Assembly (NCBI RefSeq): GCF_000423185.1
Contig: NZ_KE383988.1
Span: forward strand, 1-64,000
DNA length: 64,000 bases
Source: Inquilinus limosus DSM 16000
GTDB taxonomy: Bacteria > Pseudomonadota > Alphaproteobacteria > DSM-16000 > Inquilinaceae
Direction of reading: 5' to 3'
Below are positions 47,117-57,161 of this stretch, piece by piece (within the stretch, counting starts at the first letter, position 1; every line of letters starts with the position of its first letter). Made by a program: the position numbers and the translations under genes. Under the pieces are notes generated by a model. The model searched no databases, was not told the DNA's origin, and saw only the letters and a list, made by a program, of their open reading frames with translations.

Positions 47117-47147
47117 GACCGTCCCGGCCGCTCGCGGCGGGACGGTC
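47117..47147 (-). terminator. Hairpin downstream of lexA
   Basis: GACCGTCCCG (47117-47126) and CGGGACGGTC (47138-47147) form a perfect 10-bp stem starting 7 bases beyond the lexA stop. No T-run follows on the minus strand, so it may be a weak or Rho-assisted terminator. Confidence 0.5.
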
Positions 47148-47153
47148 AGCCTG

Positions 47154-47882
47154 TCAGGAATAGGTCCGCAGCAGCCCGACCAGGCGGCCCTGAATGCGGA
47201 CGCGGTCGGGCGTCAGATAGCGGGTCTCGTAGGCCGAGTTGGCGGCCTCGAGACCGACCGAGCTGCCCTTCTTCCGCAGCCGCTTCAACGTCACCTCGTT
47301 CTCGTCGACCAGGGCGACGACGATGGTGCCTGCATCGGCCGCGTCGCAGCGCTTGATGATGACGGTGTCGCCGTCCAGGATCCCGGCTTCGACCATGCTG
47401 TCGCCGGCGACCTCCAGCGCATAGTGCTCGCCCGGGCCGAGCAGCGACGCCGGGATCTCGGCGTAGTTGGAATGGTCGCGCAGCGCCTCGATCGGCATGC
47501 CGGCCGCGATCCGGCCATAGAGCGGCAGGCGGACGCCATGCTCAGGGCCGGCGAGATCGGCGCGCTCCAGCTTGCGGCCAGGCAGGGCGGCGTCCGACCG
47601 CGGCGGCCGGAAGGGGACGACGTTGTCGTCCTCGGCCGGGGCCGTGGAGGGCGCGTCCGTCTTCAGGCATTCCGGCAGGCGCAGCACCTCCAGCGCCCGC
47701 GCCCGATGCGGCAGTCGCCGAATAAAACCGCGCTCCTCGAGGCCCGTGATCAGTCGATGAATGCCCGATTTCGACTTGAGATTGAGAGCATCCTTCATCT
47801 CATCGAAGGAGGGACTGACGCCGTCCGCCTCCAGGCGGCGGTGGACGAACAACAACAACTCCTGTTGCTTTCGCGTCAGCAA
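47154..47882 (-). CDS. lexA: LexA repressor
   Basis: SOS-response repressor that self-cleaves when RecA is activated. 242 residues. The winged helix ([20 protein letters not shown]) is at about 24-43, [20 protein letters not shown] follows, the Ala-Gly cleavage site is in [11 protein letters not shown], and the catalytic serine and lysine are in [12 protein letters not shown] and [11 protein letters not shown]. The start is TTG at 47882 with GGAGGA four bases upstream; it reads [10 protein letters not shown], the normal alphaproteobacterial LexA start. No other start fits. An SOS box lies about 60 bases upstream. Confidence 0.96.
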   Translation of the reverse strand: MLTRKQQELLLFVHRRLEADGVSPSFDEMKDALNLKSKSGIHRLITGLEERGFIRRLPHRARALEVLRLPECLKTDAPSTAPAEDDNVVPFRPPRSDAALPGRKLERADLAGPEHGVRLPLYGRIAAGMPIEALRDHSNYAEIPASLLGPGEHYALEVAGDSMVEAGILDGDTVIIKRCDAADAGTIVVALVDENEVTLKRLRKKGSSVGLEAANSAYETRYLTPDRVRIQGRLVGLLRTYS

Positions 47883-47941
47883 GGCTTCCTCCGTTCGCAA
47901 AGGCCGCGGCGCGGCCGAATCCCTGAGGGAGAAGATAGGAG

Positions 47942-47956
47942 GAACAAAACAAAAAC
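47942..47956 (-). promoter_or_regulatory. Candidate SOS (LexA) box of lexA
   Basis: Read on the minus strand: GTTT-TTGTTTT-GTTC, one mismatch from the alphaproteobacterial LexA box GTTC-N7-GTTC. It lies 60 bases upstream of the lexA start codon, the expected place for autoregulation. Confidence 0.7.
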
Positions 47957-48012
47957 ACAAGCGTCTAACTGTGTCGCAGCAGGTTCTTTACTTCCTTGTA
48001 ACGATCACCGGG

Positions 48013-49212
48013 TCAGATCCCGTCGCCGAACAGCACCGCCTCGACGGTCTCGCCCCGCGCCGCGGCGGGCGCGTGCGGCGGGCGGACGACCAGCCCGTCG
48101 GCCGCGGCCAGCAGCGACAGCATCGAACTGTCCTGGGTCGGGAACGGGGTGGCGACGTATCCCGAAGCCGTCCGCTCGATCCGCGCCCGCAGATAATCCT
48201 CGCGCCGGTCATTGGCCGGCAGGTCGCGGCCGAGCGTCGCGGTGATTCGGTTCTCCGGCGCCTCGGCCCCCTGCAGAGCCCAGAGCGCCGGGCGCAGGAA
48301 CAGCCAGCCGCAGACCATGGTCGAGACCGGGTTGCCGGGCAGGCCGAGCAGCGGCGTGTCGCCGAGCCGGCCGAAGATGAGCGGCTTGCCCGGCCGCATC
48401 GCGATCTTCCAGAAATCCAGGGTCAGGCCGCGCTCGCCCAGGACCGAACGGACCAGGTCGTGCTCGCCGACCGAGGCGCCGCCGGTGGTGACGATCAGGT
48501 CGGCGCCGTGGGCGCCGGCGGCCAACGTCGTCAGGGATTCGGCGTCGTCGCGGGCGATGCCGAGATCGACCGGCTCGCCGCCGCAACTGCGGATCAGGGC
48601 GGAGAGGGCGTGGCTGTTGGAGCTGACGATCTGGCTCGGCCCCAGCGCCTCGCCCGGTAGAACGATCTCGTCGCCGGTCGCCAGCACCGCCACGCGCGGC
48701 CGGCGGCGCACCCGCAGCCAGGGATGGTTGGCCGAGGCGGCGATGCCGATGTCGCGCGCGGTGAGGCGCCGGCCGGGCTGCAGCAGCACGTCGCCGGCGC
48801 GGAAGTCGAGTCCGGCTCTGCGCACGTGGCGGCCGGCGGCGACGCCCTCGCGCACGGTGACCCCGTCGCCCTCGGCGTCCGAATCCTCCTGCAGCACCAC
48901 GGCATCGGCGCCGTCGGGCAGCGGCGCGCCGGTGAAGATGCGGACGCATTGCCCGGGCCCGACCGAGCCCTCGAAGCGGCCGCCGGCCGGCACGCGGCCG
49001 ATCTCGCGCAGCGTCGCCGGCACCGTGGCGACATCGGCGGCCCGCACCGCCCAGCCATCCATGGCCGAGACGTCGAGCGGCGGCTGGGTCAGCCGCGCCG
49101 CCACCGGCTCGGCCAGGATCCGCCCCAGACCGGCGGGCAGGGGCACGGTCTCCGCCGGCAGGGCGGAGAAGGCGGAAAGGACGCGGGCGCGGGCCTCGGC
49201 GACCGGGATCAC
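48013..49212 (-). CDS. moeA: Molybdopterin molybdenumtransferase
   Basis: Inserts molybdate into adenylylated molybdopterin, the last common step of molybdenum cofactor synthesis. 399 residues. [32 protein letters not shown], the MoCF-type GDEI(V) and [14 protein letters not shown] block, and [15 protein letters not shown] are diagnostic. It starts with GTG at 49212 and overlaps the moaC stop by four bases (GTGA). Confidence 0.96.
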   Translation of the reverse strand: MIPVAEARARVLSAFSALPAETVPLPAGLGRILAEPVAARLTQPPLDVSAMDGWAVRAADVATVPATLREIGRVPAGGRFEGSVGPGQCVRIFTGAPLPDGADAVVLQEDSDAEGDGVTVREGVAAGRHVRRAGLDFRAGDVLLQPGRRLTARDIGIAASANHPWLRVRRRPRVAVLATGDEIVLPGEALGPSQIVSSNSHALSALIRSCGGEPVDLGIARDDAESLTTLAAGAHGADLIVTTGGASVGEHDLVRSVLGERGLTLDFWKIAMRPGKPLIFGRLGDTPLLGLPGNPVSTMVCGWLFLRPALWALQGAEAPENRITATLGRDLPANDRREDYLRARIERTASGYVATPFPTQDSSMLSLLAAADGLVVRPPHAPAAARGETVEAVLFGDGI

Positions 49213-49691
49213 GGCGCGGCCTCATAGGTGCCGGACCGGCCGCCGGATTTGTGCAGCAGGCGCAGATCGGTCACGACCATGCCGCGGTCGACCGCCTTGC
49301 ACATGTCGTAGACGGTCAGGGCGGCGACCGAGGCGGCGGTCAGCGCCTCCATCTCCACCCCGGTGCGGTGGGTGACCTTGACCGTGGCCTCGATCTCGAC
49401 CCGGCTGTGCTCGGCATCGCAGCGCAGCGCCAGCTCGACGCTGGACAGCGGCAGCGGATGGCACAGCGGGATCAGGTCGGCGGTGCGCTTGGCCGCCATG
49501 ATGCCGGCGATGCGGGCGATGCCCAGCACGTCGCCCTTGGCGTGGCCGCCGGAGGCGATCAGCGCCAGCGTCTCCGGCTTCATCTCGACCCGGCAGCCGG
49601 CCCGCGCCATCCGCACCGTCGCCTCCTTGTCGGAGACGTCGACCATGCGCGCCTGCCCGGCCGCGTCGAAATGGGTCAGGCCGCTGGTCAC
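49209..49691 (-). CDS. moaC: Cyclic pyranopterin monophosphate synthase
   Basis: Converts 3',8-cyclo-GTP to cyclic pyranopterin monophosphate, an early step of molybdenum cofactor synthesis. 160 residues, exact family length. [16 protein letters not shown], the active-site block [33 protein letters not shown] and [11 protein letters not shown] are visible. I start at GTG 49691 with GGGTGGG upstream; the longer frame reads into an intergenic palindromic element. moaA, the partner enzyme, is not in the window. Confidence 0.94.
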   Translation of the reverse strand: MTSGLTHFDAAGQARMVDVSDKEATVRMARAGCRVEMKPETLALIASGGHAKGDVLGIARIAGIMAAKRTADLIPLCHPLPLSSVELALRCDAEHSRVEIEATVKVTHRTGVEMEALTAASVAALTVYDMCKAVDRGMVVTDLRLLHKSGGRSGTYEAAP

Positions 49692-49716
49692 GGAGCCCAC
49701 CCTGCACACCGCGTTG

Positions 49717-49846
49717 CCTCTCCCGCTTGCGGGAGAGGTCGGAGACGCGAAGCGGCTCCGGGTGAGGGCCCTTTGTCGAGGCCAGTGCCAGCCCTCACCC
49801 GGACGCTCTGGCGGGCGTCCGACCTCTCCCTCCCCGCGGGAGAGGC
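49717..49846. repeat. REP-like palindromic intergenic element
   Basis: Between trpC and moaC. The left end CCTCTCCCGCTTGCGGGAGAGG (given as two halves: CCTCTCCCGC 49717-49726 and GCGGGAGAGG 49729-49738) is a near-perfect hairpin. The right end (49823-49846) carries a similar CCTCTCCC...GCGGGAGAGG hairpin. The middle pairs GGGTGAGGGC (49760-49769) with GCCCTCACCC (49791-49800). The whole 130 bases can fold as one large cruciform. Elements with GAGAGG tips and GGGTGAGGGC arms are dispersed in many alphaproteobacterial genomes. No protein-coding capacity. Confidence 0.75.
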
Positions 49847-49893
49847 GACACAAAGGGTTAGGCCAGCTCGATCCTGAGAAGATTGCGGCCCGG

Positions 49894-50711
49894 TCATGCA
49901 GCGCTCGACCTTTCATCACGCGCCAGCAGCGCGCGGGTGGCGGCGGCGACGTCGGCGTGGCGCATCAGGCTTTCGCCGATCAGGAAGGTGGTGGCGCCGA
50001 CGCGGGCCATCCGGGCCAGGTCGGCCGGGGTGAACAGGCCGCTCTCGGCCACCAGCAGCCGGTCGGCCGGCACCTGCGCCGCCAGCGCCTCGGTGGTGGC
50101 GAGGTCGACCTGCAGGGTCTTGAGGTTGCGGTTGTTGATGCCGATGAGGGGCGAGCGCAGCGTCAGCGCGCGGTCCAGCTCCGCCGCGTCATGCACCTCG
50201 ACCAGCACGTCCATGCCGTTGTCGATCGCCGCCTGCTCCAGCTCGCGGGCGGTGGCGTCGTCCAGCGCCGCCATGATCAAGAGGATGCAGTCGGCGCCCA
50301 GCGCCCGGGCCTCGACGACCTGGTACGGATCGATCATGAAGTCCTTGCGCAGCACCGGCAGGTCGACGGCGTTGCGCGCGGCGGTCAGGTATTCGTCGGC
50401 GCCCTGGAAATAGGGCGCGTCGGTCAGCACCGACAGGCAGGTGGCGCCGCCGTCGCGGTACGCGCGGGCGAGGGCGGGTGGGTCGAAATCCGGCCGGATC
50501 AGCCCCTTGGAGGGCGAGGCCTTCTTGATCTCGGCGATCAGGCCGTAGCGGCCTTCGGACCGAGCCCTTTGCAGCGCCGCCAGGAAGCCGCGCGGCGGTA
50601 CGGCCCGGTCGGCCAGATCCGCCAGCCGGCCGATCTCCGCCGGCGGCACCGCTTCCTTGCGGACTTCGACATGCCTGCGCTTGTCGGCGACGATGCGGGC
50701 GAGGGTGTCGC

Positions 50712-50715
<4 letters not shown>
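49894..50715 (-). CDS. trpC: Indole-3-glycerol phosphate synthase
   Basis: Closes the indole ring from CdRP in tryptophan synthesis. 273 residues, a monofunctional TIM barrel. [56 protein letters not shown] and [15 protein letters not shown] are the family motifs. Its ATG at 50715 overlaps the trpD stop (ATGA). No fused TrpF domain; trpF is elsewhere. Confidence 0.97.
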
Positions 50716-51742
<1,027 letters not shown>

Positions 51743-51746
<4 letters not shown>

Positions 51747-52327
51747 GCCGCGTTCCGCCGTTCCGCGATGGCCAGGAAGTTCTGCAGGATCTTGTGGCCG
51801 TATTGCGAGGCGATGCTTTCCGGATGGAACTGCACGCCGTGGATCGGCAGGGTCCTGTGCCGCAGCGCCATGATCACCCCGTCCTCGGTCCAGGCCGTGG
51901 CCTCCAGCTCGTCCGGCATGCTGCCGGGCGCGATGGTCAGCGAGTGGTAGCGCGTGGCCTCGAAATTATCCGGCAGCCCGGCCAGCACGCCGCCGCCATG
52001 GTGGTGGACGCGGCTGATCTTGCCATGCATCGGCTCCGGCGCGCGCACGATCCGGCCGCCGAAGACCTGGCCGATCGCCTGGTGGCCGAGGCAGACGCCG
52101 AACACCGGCACCCGGCCGGCGGCGGCCTGGATCAGATCCATGCAGATGCCCGCCTTGTCCGGGTCGCAGGGGCCGGGCGAGATGACGATGCCGTCCGGCC
52201 GCAGCGCCAGCGCCTCGTCGACTGTCAGCGCGTCGTTGCGGCGGACATCGGTATCGGCCCCGAGCTCGCCGAGGTAATGCACCAGGTTGTAGGTGAAGCT
52301 GTCGTAGTTATCGATCAGCAGAAGCAT
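51743..52327 (-). CDS. trpG: Anthranilate synthase component II (glutamine amidotransferase)
   Basis: Supplies ammonia from glutamine to TrpE. 194 residues, class I amidotransferase. The catalytic cysteine is in [16 protein letters not shown], histidine in [28 protein letters not shown] is the normal start. It is 106 bases downstream of trpE and overlaps trpD by four bases. The gene is separate from trpE, unlike the fused TrpEG of Rhizobium and Azospirillum. Confidence 0.97.
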
Positions 52328-52433
52328 GGGAGTCGCCCTTTCGAGGCAAAGGAATGGAGAGGAGCGGCGGGGATCCGGCCGGCCTCACCATCGATGCAGC
52401 AGGGGGCGATGCTGCTGCGAAAGGCTGCGATCT

Positions 52434-53972
52434 CTAGACATGTCCCATGGGCCGGTTGCCGTTGCGCGGCCGGTTGGCGAAGCGTACCGCATCTTCGGCG
52501 GCGCGCACCAGCGCCCGCGCCTTGTTGCGGGTCTCCTGGTACTCACCCTCCGGGCTGCTGTCGGCGACGACGCCGCCGCCGGCCTGGATGTAGAGGGTGC
52601 CGTCCTTCACCACCGCGGTGCGCAGCGCGATGCAGGTGTCCATGTCGCCATTGGCGCCGAAATAGCCCATCGCCCCGGCATAGACGCCGCGCCGCGCTAC
52701 CTCCAGCTCGTCGATGATCTCCATCGCCCGCACCTTCGGCGCGCCGCTGACCGTGCCGGCCGGGAAGCCGGCGGCCAGCGCCGCCACCACGTCCTTGTCC
52801 GGCGCGATCCGGCCGACGACGTTGGAAACGATGTGCATGACGTGGGAATAGCGCTCGATGATGAAACGATCGGTCACCTTGACGGTGCCGATCTGCGCCA
52901 CCCGGCCGACATCGTTGCGGCCGAGGTCGAGCAGCATCAGATGCTCGGCGCGCTCCTTCGGGTCGGCCAGCAGGTCCTGCTCCAGCGCCGCATCCTCCTC
53001 CGGCGTGGCGCCGCGCGGGCGGGTGCCGGCGATTGGCCGGATCGTCACCTCGCCGTCGCGCAGCCGGACCAGGATCTCCGGGCTCGACCCGACGATCGCG
53101 AAATCGCGGAAGTTCTGGAACACCAGGAAGGGCGACGGGTTCAGCCGCCGCAGCGCCCGGTACAGTGCGAAGGGCGGCAGGGCGAAGGGCAGCGAGAAGC
53201 GCTGCGACAGCACCACCTGGAAGATGTCGCCGGCGCGGATGTACTCCTTCGCCCGCTCGACGATCGCGTGATACTCCTCGCGCGTCATGTTCGAGCTCGG
53301 CTCGGGCAGGGCCGGCAGCGTGCCCTCGGCCGCCGCCTCGCGGTGCGGCAGGCTGGATTCGAGCGCCGCGACCACGTCCGACAGCCGTTCGCAGGCCGCC
53401 TCATGCGCCTGTTCCGCCGTCGCCGCCGGGTCCGGGAAGACCGGGGTGACGATGGTGACGACGTCGGCGATGGTGTCGAAGACGCAGACGATGGTCGGCC
53501 GGATCATGATCGAGTCCGGCACGCCCAGCGTGTCCGGATTGGCGTCCGGCAGACTCTCCATCTGCCGGACCATGTCGTAGCCGAGATAGCCGAACAGCCC
53601 GGCGGCCAGCGGCGGGAAGCCGCGGGGCAGGTCGATGCGCGATTCCGCGATCAGGCCGCGCAGGCTGTCGAGCGGCTTCTGCGCGACCGGCTCGAACGTA
53701 TCGAGGTCGGACAGCGCCTTGCGGTTGATCTCGACCACGTCGCCGCGGCAGCGCCAGATCAGGTCGGGGCGCAGCCCGATGGCGCTGTAGCGGCCGCGGA
53801 CGGCGCCGCCTTCGACCGATTCGAGCAGGAACGAATAGGGCTCGTCCCCGGCCAGCTTGAGCATGGCCGAGACCGGGGTGTCGAGATCGGAGACGAGGCG
53901 GGTCCAGACGACCTGGGGTTTGCCGGCGCGGTAGGTGTCGGCGAAGGCGTCAAAAGCCGTGGAATCCGGCAT
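52434..53972 (-). CDS. trpE: Anthranilate synthase component I
   Basis: Makes anthranilate from chorismate with ammonia from TrpG. 512 residues. The N-terminal part has the tryptophan-feedback region (SFLLESVEGGAVRGRYSAIG), and the C-terminal chorismate-binding domain has FQVVLSQRF, SPFLVFQNF, IAGTRPRG, LLDLGRNDVGRV, FPAGTVSGAPKVRAMEII and YAGAMGYF. I start at ATG 53972 (MPDSTAFDAFADTYRAG). First gene of the trpE-trpG-trpD-trpC order. No leader peptide with consecutive tryptophans was found upstream. Confidence 0.97.
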   Translation of the reverse strand: MPDSTAFDAFADTYRAGKPQVVWTRLVSDLDTPVSAMLKLAGDEPYSFLLESVEGGAVRGRYSAIGLRPDLIWRCRGDVVEINRKALSDLDTFEPVAQKPLDSLRGLIAESRIDLPRGFPPLAAGLFGYLGYDMVRQMESLPDANPDTLGVPDSIMIRPTIVCVFDTIADVVTIVTPVFPDPAATAEQAHEAACERLSDVVAALESSLPHREAAAEGTLPALPEPSSNMTREEYHAIVERAKEYIRAGDIFQVVLSQRFSLPFALPPFALYRALRRLNPSPFLVFQNFRDFAIVGSSPEILVRLRDGEVTIRPIAGTRPRGATPEEDAALEQDLLADPKERAEHLMLLDLGRNDVGRVAQIGTVKVTDRFIIERYSHVMHIVSNVVGRIAPDKDVVAALAAGFPAGTVSGAPKVRAMEIIDELEVARRGVYAGAMGYFGANGDMDTCIALRTAVVKDGTLYIQAGGGVVADSSPEGEYQETRNKARALVRAAEDAVRFANRPRNGNRPMGHV

Positions 53973-54104
53973 GGCGGTGACCTGTGGCGATGGGGAAGGG
54001 ATCGGCGAGGGCGGAACGGTCGCCGCCACGCCATCGCTCCCACGCACCCGCCCGATTCCGCCAGGCCGAGCCCCTCGTGCCGGCCGCCCAGCGCCAGCCC
54101 TTTG

Positions 54105-54176
54105 CCTCTCCGCGCGGAGAGGACGGGGCCGCCGGACGGGATCCGGCGAGGGGGCGCAGCGACGCCGCGAGGGGGA
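54105..54176. repeat. Second palindromic element, upstream of trpE
   Basis: CCTCTCCGCGCGGAGAGG (54105-54122) is a perfect 18-bp palindrome. It is followed by an arm with GATCCGGCGAGGGGGCGCAG-type sequence that resembles the tips of the element at 49717-49846. It occupies the gap between ppiD and trpE and looks like a partial or diverged copy of the same dispersed repeat. Confidence 0.5.
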
Positions 54177-54185
54177 GCATCGACA

Positions 54186-56057
54186 TCATTCCTGGTAGTT
54201 CAGCCGGGCGAGGACCGCCTCGTCAATGGTCACTCCATAGCGGGCGCGCAGCGCTTGGTCCAGGCCGCCGCCGACATCGACCGCGAGGCCGCGCCGCAGG
54301 TCCTGCTTCACCGCCGCCTCGGCCGCCGGGTCCGGCTTGGCCGGCTCGATCTTGGCCACGCGGGCGACGACCCGGCCGCCGGGGGTCTCCGCCGTCGCCG
54401 TGCCGCCGACCTGGGCGGCGAACAGGTCGCGCACCAGCGCCGCCGGCAGGGCGCCGGCGTTGCTGCCGTCGCGCAGCAGCGCCGGGCTCTCGGCGTACTG
54501 CCCGCCCACCGCCTTGGCGACATCCGCCGCGGCCTCACCGGCGGCGAGGCGCTTGGCGATGTCGGCGGCCAGGGCAGCGCTCGCCTCGGCCTGCTTCTGC
54601 TCGGTCCAGGCGGCGGCGACCTCGTCGCGCACCTTGGCCAGCGGCTCGGTCGCCGGCGGCACGATGCCGTCGACCCGGACGATGAAGGAGGTCTTGTCGT
54701 CGATCGTGCCCATCGGGCTGACATCGCCCTGCTGCAGCTGGAAGGCGGCCTGCAGGATCTGCGCCTGGCCCGGCAGCGGCGGCAGCGGTTGGCCGCTCTG
54801 GGTCGTGCCGTCCTGGGCCACGGCCGGGACGGCGGTGACGGTGAAGCCGAATTCCTGCGCCGCCTTGTCGATCGGCACGTTGTCGGCCAGCGCATCCTCG
54901 AACTTGTTGGCAGCGTCGTAGAGGGCGTCGGCCGCCTTGCTCTGCTTCAGCTGGGTCTCGATCTCGGCCCGCGCCTCCTCGAAGGGCACGGTGCGGGACG
55001 GCTGGATGCCGGTCAGCACCAGCACGTGCCAGCCGAAGGGCGACTGCACCGGGTCGGTCGCCTGGCCCTCGGACAGGGTGAAGCCCGGATCGGCCAAGGC
55101 CGGGATCGGCATCGCCGATTTGGCGGTGAAGTCGACCGGGATCAGCTTGACCGCGGCGTTGCCGGACTCGTCCACCGCCTGCTGCACCGGCTTGCCGCCG
55201 CGCACCGCCGTGGCGATCTGCTCCGCCAGATCCTTGGTCGGGGCGATCACCTGGTCGAAGCGGCGCATCTCCGGCTTCTGATAAGTGGCCTGGTTCTTAT
55301 CGTAAGCGGTGCGCGCCTCGTCCTCGGACACCGTGACGTCCTTGGCGAACTCGTCGGTGTTCAGCAGCACGATGCTCAGCGTCCGGTATTCCGGCGACTG
55401 GAACTTGTCGCCGTGCTCCTTGTGATAGGCCTCGAGATCGGCCTGGGTCGGCTGCGGCACGTTGCTCTGGTCGGCGTTGCGCAGCGTGATCGTGTCCGCC
55501 ACCCGGGTCTCGCGGCGGTACTTGTAGATCGGGTCGACCAGCGCCTGCGGCGGTTCGGCGCCGCTGAACAGCGCCCGCATCACCTGCTGCTGCTGCATCT
55601 GGCCGCGCTGATAGGCGATGAAGGCGGCCTCGTTGGTTCCGGCCGACTGCAGCAGCTGCAGGAAGCGGTCGCGGCTGAACTGGTTGGTGGCCGGGTCGCG
55701 GAACCGCGGATCGACGCGCACCGCGTCGGCGACCGCCTCGTTCGACAGGTCGTAGCCCAGATCTGCGGCGAGCCGGTCGTACAGCATGCCGGAGATCATG
55801 TTGTCCAGCACCCGCCGGGGCAGGCCGAGCTGCTGGGCGACCGACAGCGGCAGCTGCTGACTCTGGGCCAGGGAGCGGAACTGGCTGTCGAGCTGCTGCA
55901 GGCTGATCGTCTGGTCGGCCACCGTGGCCACGGTGTCGGACTGGCCCCGGTTGCGGAAGATATCGCCGATCCCCCAGACCGCGAAGCTCAGGATCAGGAG
56001 GACGAACAGCACCTTGACGATGATGGAGCCGGCCTTGTGGCGGAGGATCTGCAGCAT
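54186..56057 (-). CDS. ppiD: PpiD-like periplasmic peptidyl-prolyl isomerase/chaperone
   Basis: 623 residues, anchored in the inner membrane by one N-terminal helix (IIVKVLFVLLILSFAVWGIG, about 11-31). A SurA_N-like chaperone region follows (about 45-200), then a parvulin-type domain around 240-360 with SPFGWHVLVLTGIQPSRTVPFEEARAEIE (in parts: SPFGWHVLVLTGI). The C-terminal region is extended. It assists folding of secreted proteins at the Sec translocon, which fits its frequent place near tpiA/secG in this class. I start at ATG 56057 (MLQILRHKAGS). It is divergent from tpiA. Confidence 0.9.
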   Translation of the reverse strand: MLQILRHKAGSIIVKVLFVLLILSFAVWGIGDIFRNRGQSDTVATVADQTISLQQLDSQFRSLAQSQQLPLSVAQQLGLPRRVLDNMISGMLYDRLAADLGYDLSNEAVADAVRVDPRFRDPATNQFSRDRFLQLLQSAGTNEAAFIAYQRGQMQQQQVMRALFSGAEPPQALVDPIYKYRRETRVADTITLRNADQSNVPQPTQADLEAYHKEHGDKFQSPEYRTLSIVLLNTDEFAKDVTVSEDEARTAYDKNQATYQKPEMRRFDQVIAPTKDLAEQIATAVRGGKPVQQAVDESGNAAVKLIPVDFTAKSAMPIPALADPGFTLSEGQATDPVQSPFGWHVLVLTGIQPSRTVPFEEARAEIETQLKQSKAADALYDAANKFEDALADNVPIDKAAQEFGFTVTAVPAVAQDGTTQSGQPLPPLPGQAQILQAAFQLQQGDVSPMGTIDDKTSFIVRVDGIVPPATEPLAKVRDEVAAAWTEQKQAEASAALAADIAKRLAAGEAAADVAKAVGGQYAESPALLRDGSNAGALPAALVRDLFAAQVGGTATAETPGGRVVARVAKIEPAKPDPAAEAAVKQDLRRGLAVDVGGGLDQALRARYGVTIDEAVLARLNYQE

Positions 56058-56222
56058 GACGACCGTAAACAAAGGGCGAGGCCGCGCCGGTCTCCCGGGC
56101 GGTTGGGCCGCGCATCATAGGTGCGGCCTTCCCGGGCAGCAATGCACAAGGAGTGCTGTGGCGTCGCCGCGCTCGGGTTGGTACATGAAGGGCAACATCG
56201 AGGACCAGCCGGAGAGAGGTCG

Positions 56223-56978
56223 ATGGCGCGCAAGCTGATCGCGGGCAACTGGAAGATGAACCTGCTGCGCAACGAGGGCACGGCGTTGGCCCGCGACCTC
56301 GCCCTGCGGCTGGCCCGCACCGTCGATCCGGCTTTCGACCTGCTGATCTGCCCGCCGGCGACGCTGATCGCGCCGATCGCCGACGCGGTGCAGGGCAGCG
56401 GCCTCCTGGTCGGCGGCCAGGACTGCCACAGCGCGCGGGACGGCGCCCATACCGGCGACATCGCGGCGCGGATGCTGGCCGATCTCGGCTGCAGCCATGT
56501 CATCGTCGGCCATTCCGAGCGGCGCCAGGACCATGGCGAGATCGACCTGGTGGTGGCGGAGAAGGCGGCGGCGGCGCACGCCGAAGGGCTGGTCGCGATC
56601 ATCTGCATCGGCGAGACCGAGGCCGAGCGCAACGACGGCCGGGCGTTGCAGGTCTGCAGCCGGCAGATCGCGGGGTCGCTGCCGCGCGGGGCGACGGCGG
56701 AGAACACGGTGATCGCCTATGAGCCGGTCTGGGCCATCGGCACCGGCCGCACCCCGACCGCGGCCGACGTCGCCGAGGTGCACGCCCATATCCGGGCGGC
56801 GCTGGGCGCCCATGTCCCGGCCGAGGCGGCGGGGATCCGCATCCTCTACGGCGGCTCGGTCAAGCCCGGCAACGCCGCCGAGCTGCTGGCGGTGCCCAAT
56901 GTCGACGGCGCCCTGGTCGGCGGCGCCAGCCTCAAGGCGGACGATTTCTGGGCGATCGCCGAGGCCAGCGCGGGCTGA
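56223..56978 (+). CDS. tpiA: Triose-phosphate isomerase
   Basis: Interconverts dihydroxyacetone phosphate and glyceraldehyde 3-phosphate. 251 residues. The catalytic lysine is in IAGNWKMN (residues 6-13), histidine in VIVGHSERR, glutamate in [14 protein letters not shown], and the phosphate loop is [13 protein letters not shown]. The ATG at 56223 has GGAGAGAGG upstream. In most alphaproteobacteria secG follows; here a tRNA gene follows instead. Confidence 0.97.
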   Translation: MARKLIAGNWKMNLLRNEGTALARDLALRLARTVDPAFDLLICPPATLIAPIADAVQGSGLLVGGQDCHSARDGAHTGDIAARMLADLGCSHVIVGHSERRQDHGEIDLVVAEKAAAAHAEGLVAIICIGETEAERNDGRALQVCSRQIAGSLPRGATAENTVIAYEPVWAIGTGRTPTAADVAEVHAHIRAALGAHVPAEAAGIRILYGGSVKPGNAAELLAVPNVDGALVGGASLKADDFWAIAEASAG

Positions 56979-56991
56979 GCCCGCATCGTCG

Positions 56992-57020
56992 TTGCATAGG
57001 GGCGGGCCGGTGGCTATAGT
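56992..57020 (+). promoter_or_regulatory. tRNA-Pro promoter
   Basis: TTGCAT (56992-56997), an exact 17-base spacer and TATAGT (57015-57020). Start predicted near 57027, about 40 bases before the tRNA. Confidence 0.75.
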
Positions 57021-57065
57021 CCCGCCCGCTCGCCGCCCGGCACCCGCCCGGCGGCAGCCCCCGGT

Positions 57066-57142
57066 CGGAGCGTAGCGCAGCCTGGTAGCGCACTTGCATG
57101 GGGTGCAAGGGGTCGCGAGTTCGAATCTCGCCGCTCCGACCA
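57066..57142 (+). tRNA. tRNA-Pro (anticodon GGG)
   Basis: 77 nt with a complete cloverleaf. The acceptor stem is CGGAGCG with CGCTCCG and an encoded A-CCA end. The D-loop contains the AGCCTGGTAGC pattern. The anticodon stem CTTGC/GCAAG encloses loop ATGGGGT with anticodon GGG (reads CCC and CCU). The T arm contains GTTCGAATC. C1:G72 is normal for bacterial proline tRNA. It has its own promoter. It is followed 19 bases later by dgoK. Confidence 0.97.
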
Positions 57143-57161
57143 TCATCTCCCGGAATGGATC

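Noticed and set aside
49209-49919. A 236-residue version of MoaC starting at 49919
   Set aside because: The extra 76 residues translate the palindromic repeat element and do not resemble MoaC, whose usual length is about 160.
53950-54189. Minus-strand ORF of 79 codons with five tryptophans just upstream of trpE, as a possible trp attenuator leader
   Set aside because: The tryptophans are scattered, not consecutive, the frame runs into trpE in another phase, and no alternative terminator/antiterminator pair was found. The tryptophans arise from CTGG-rich repeats.
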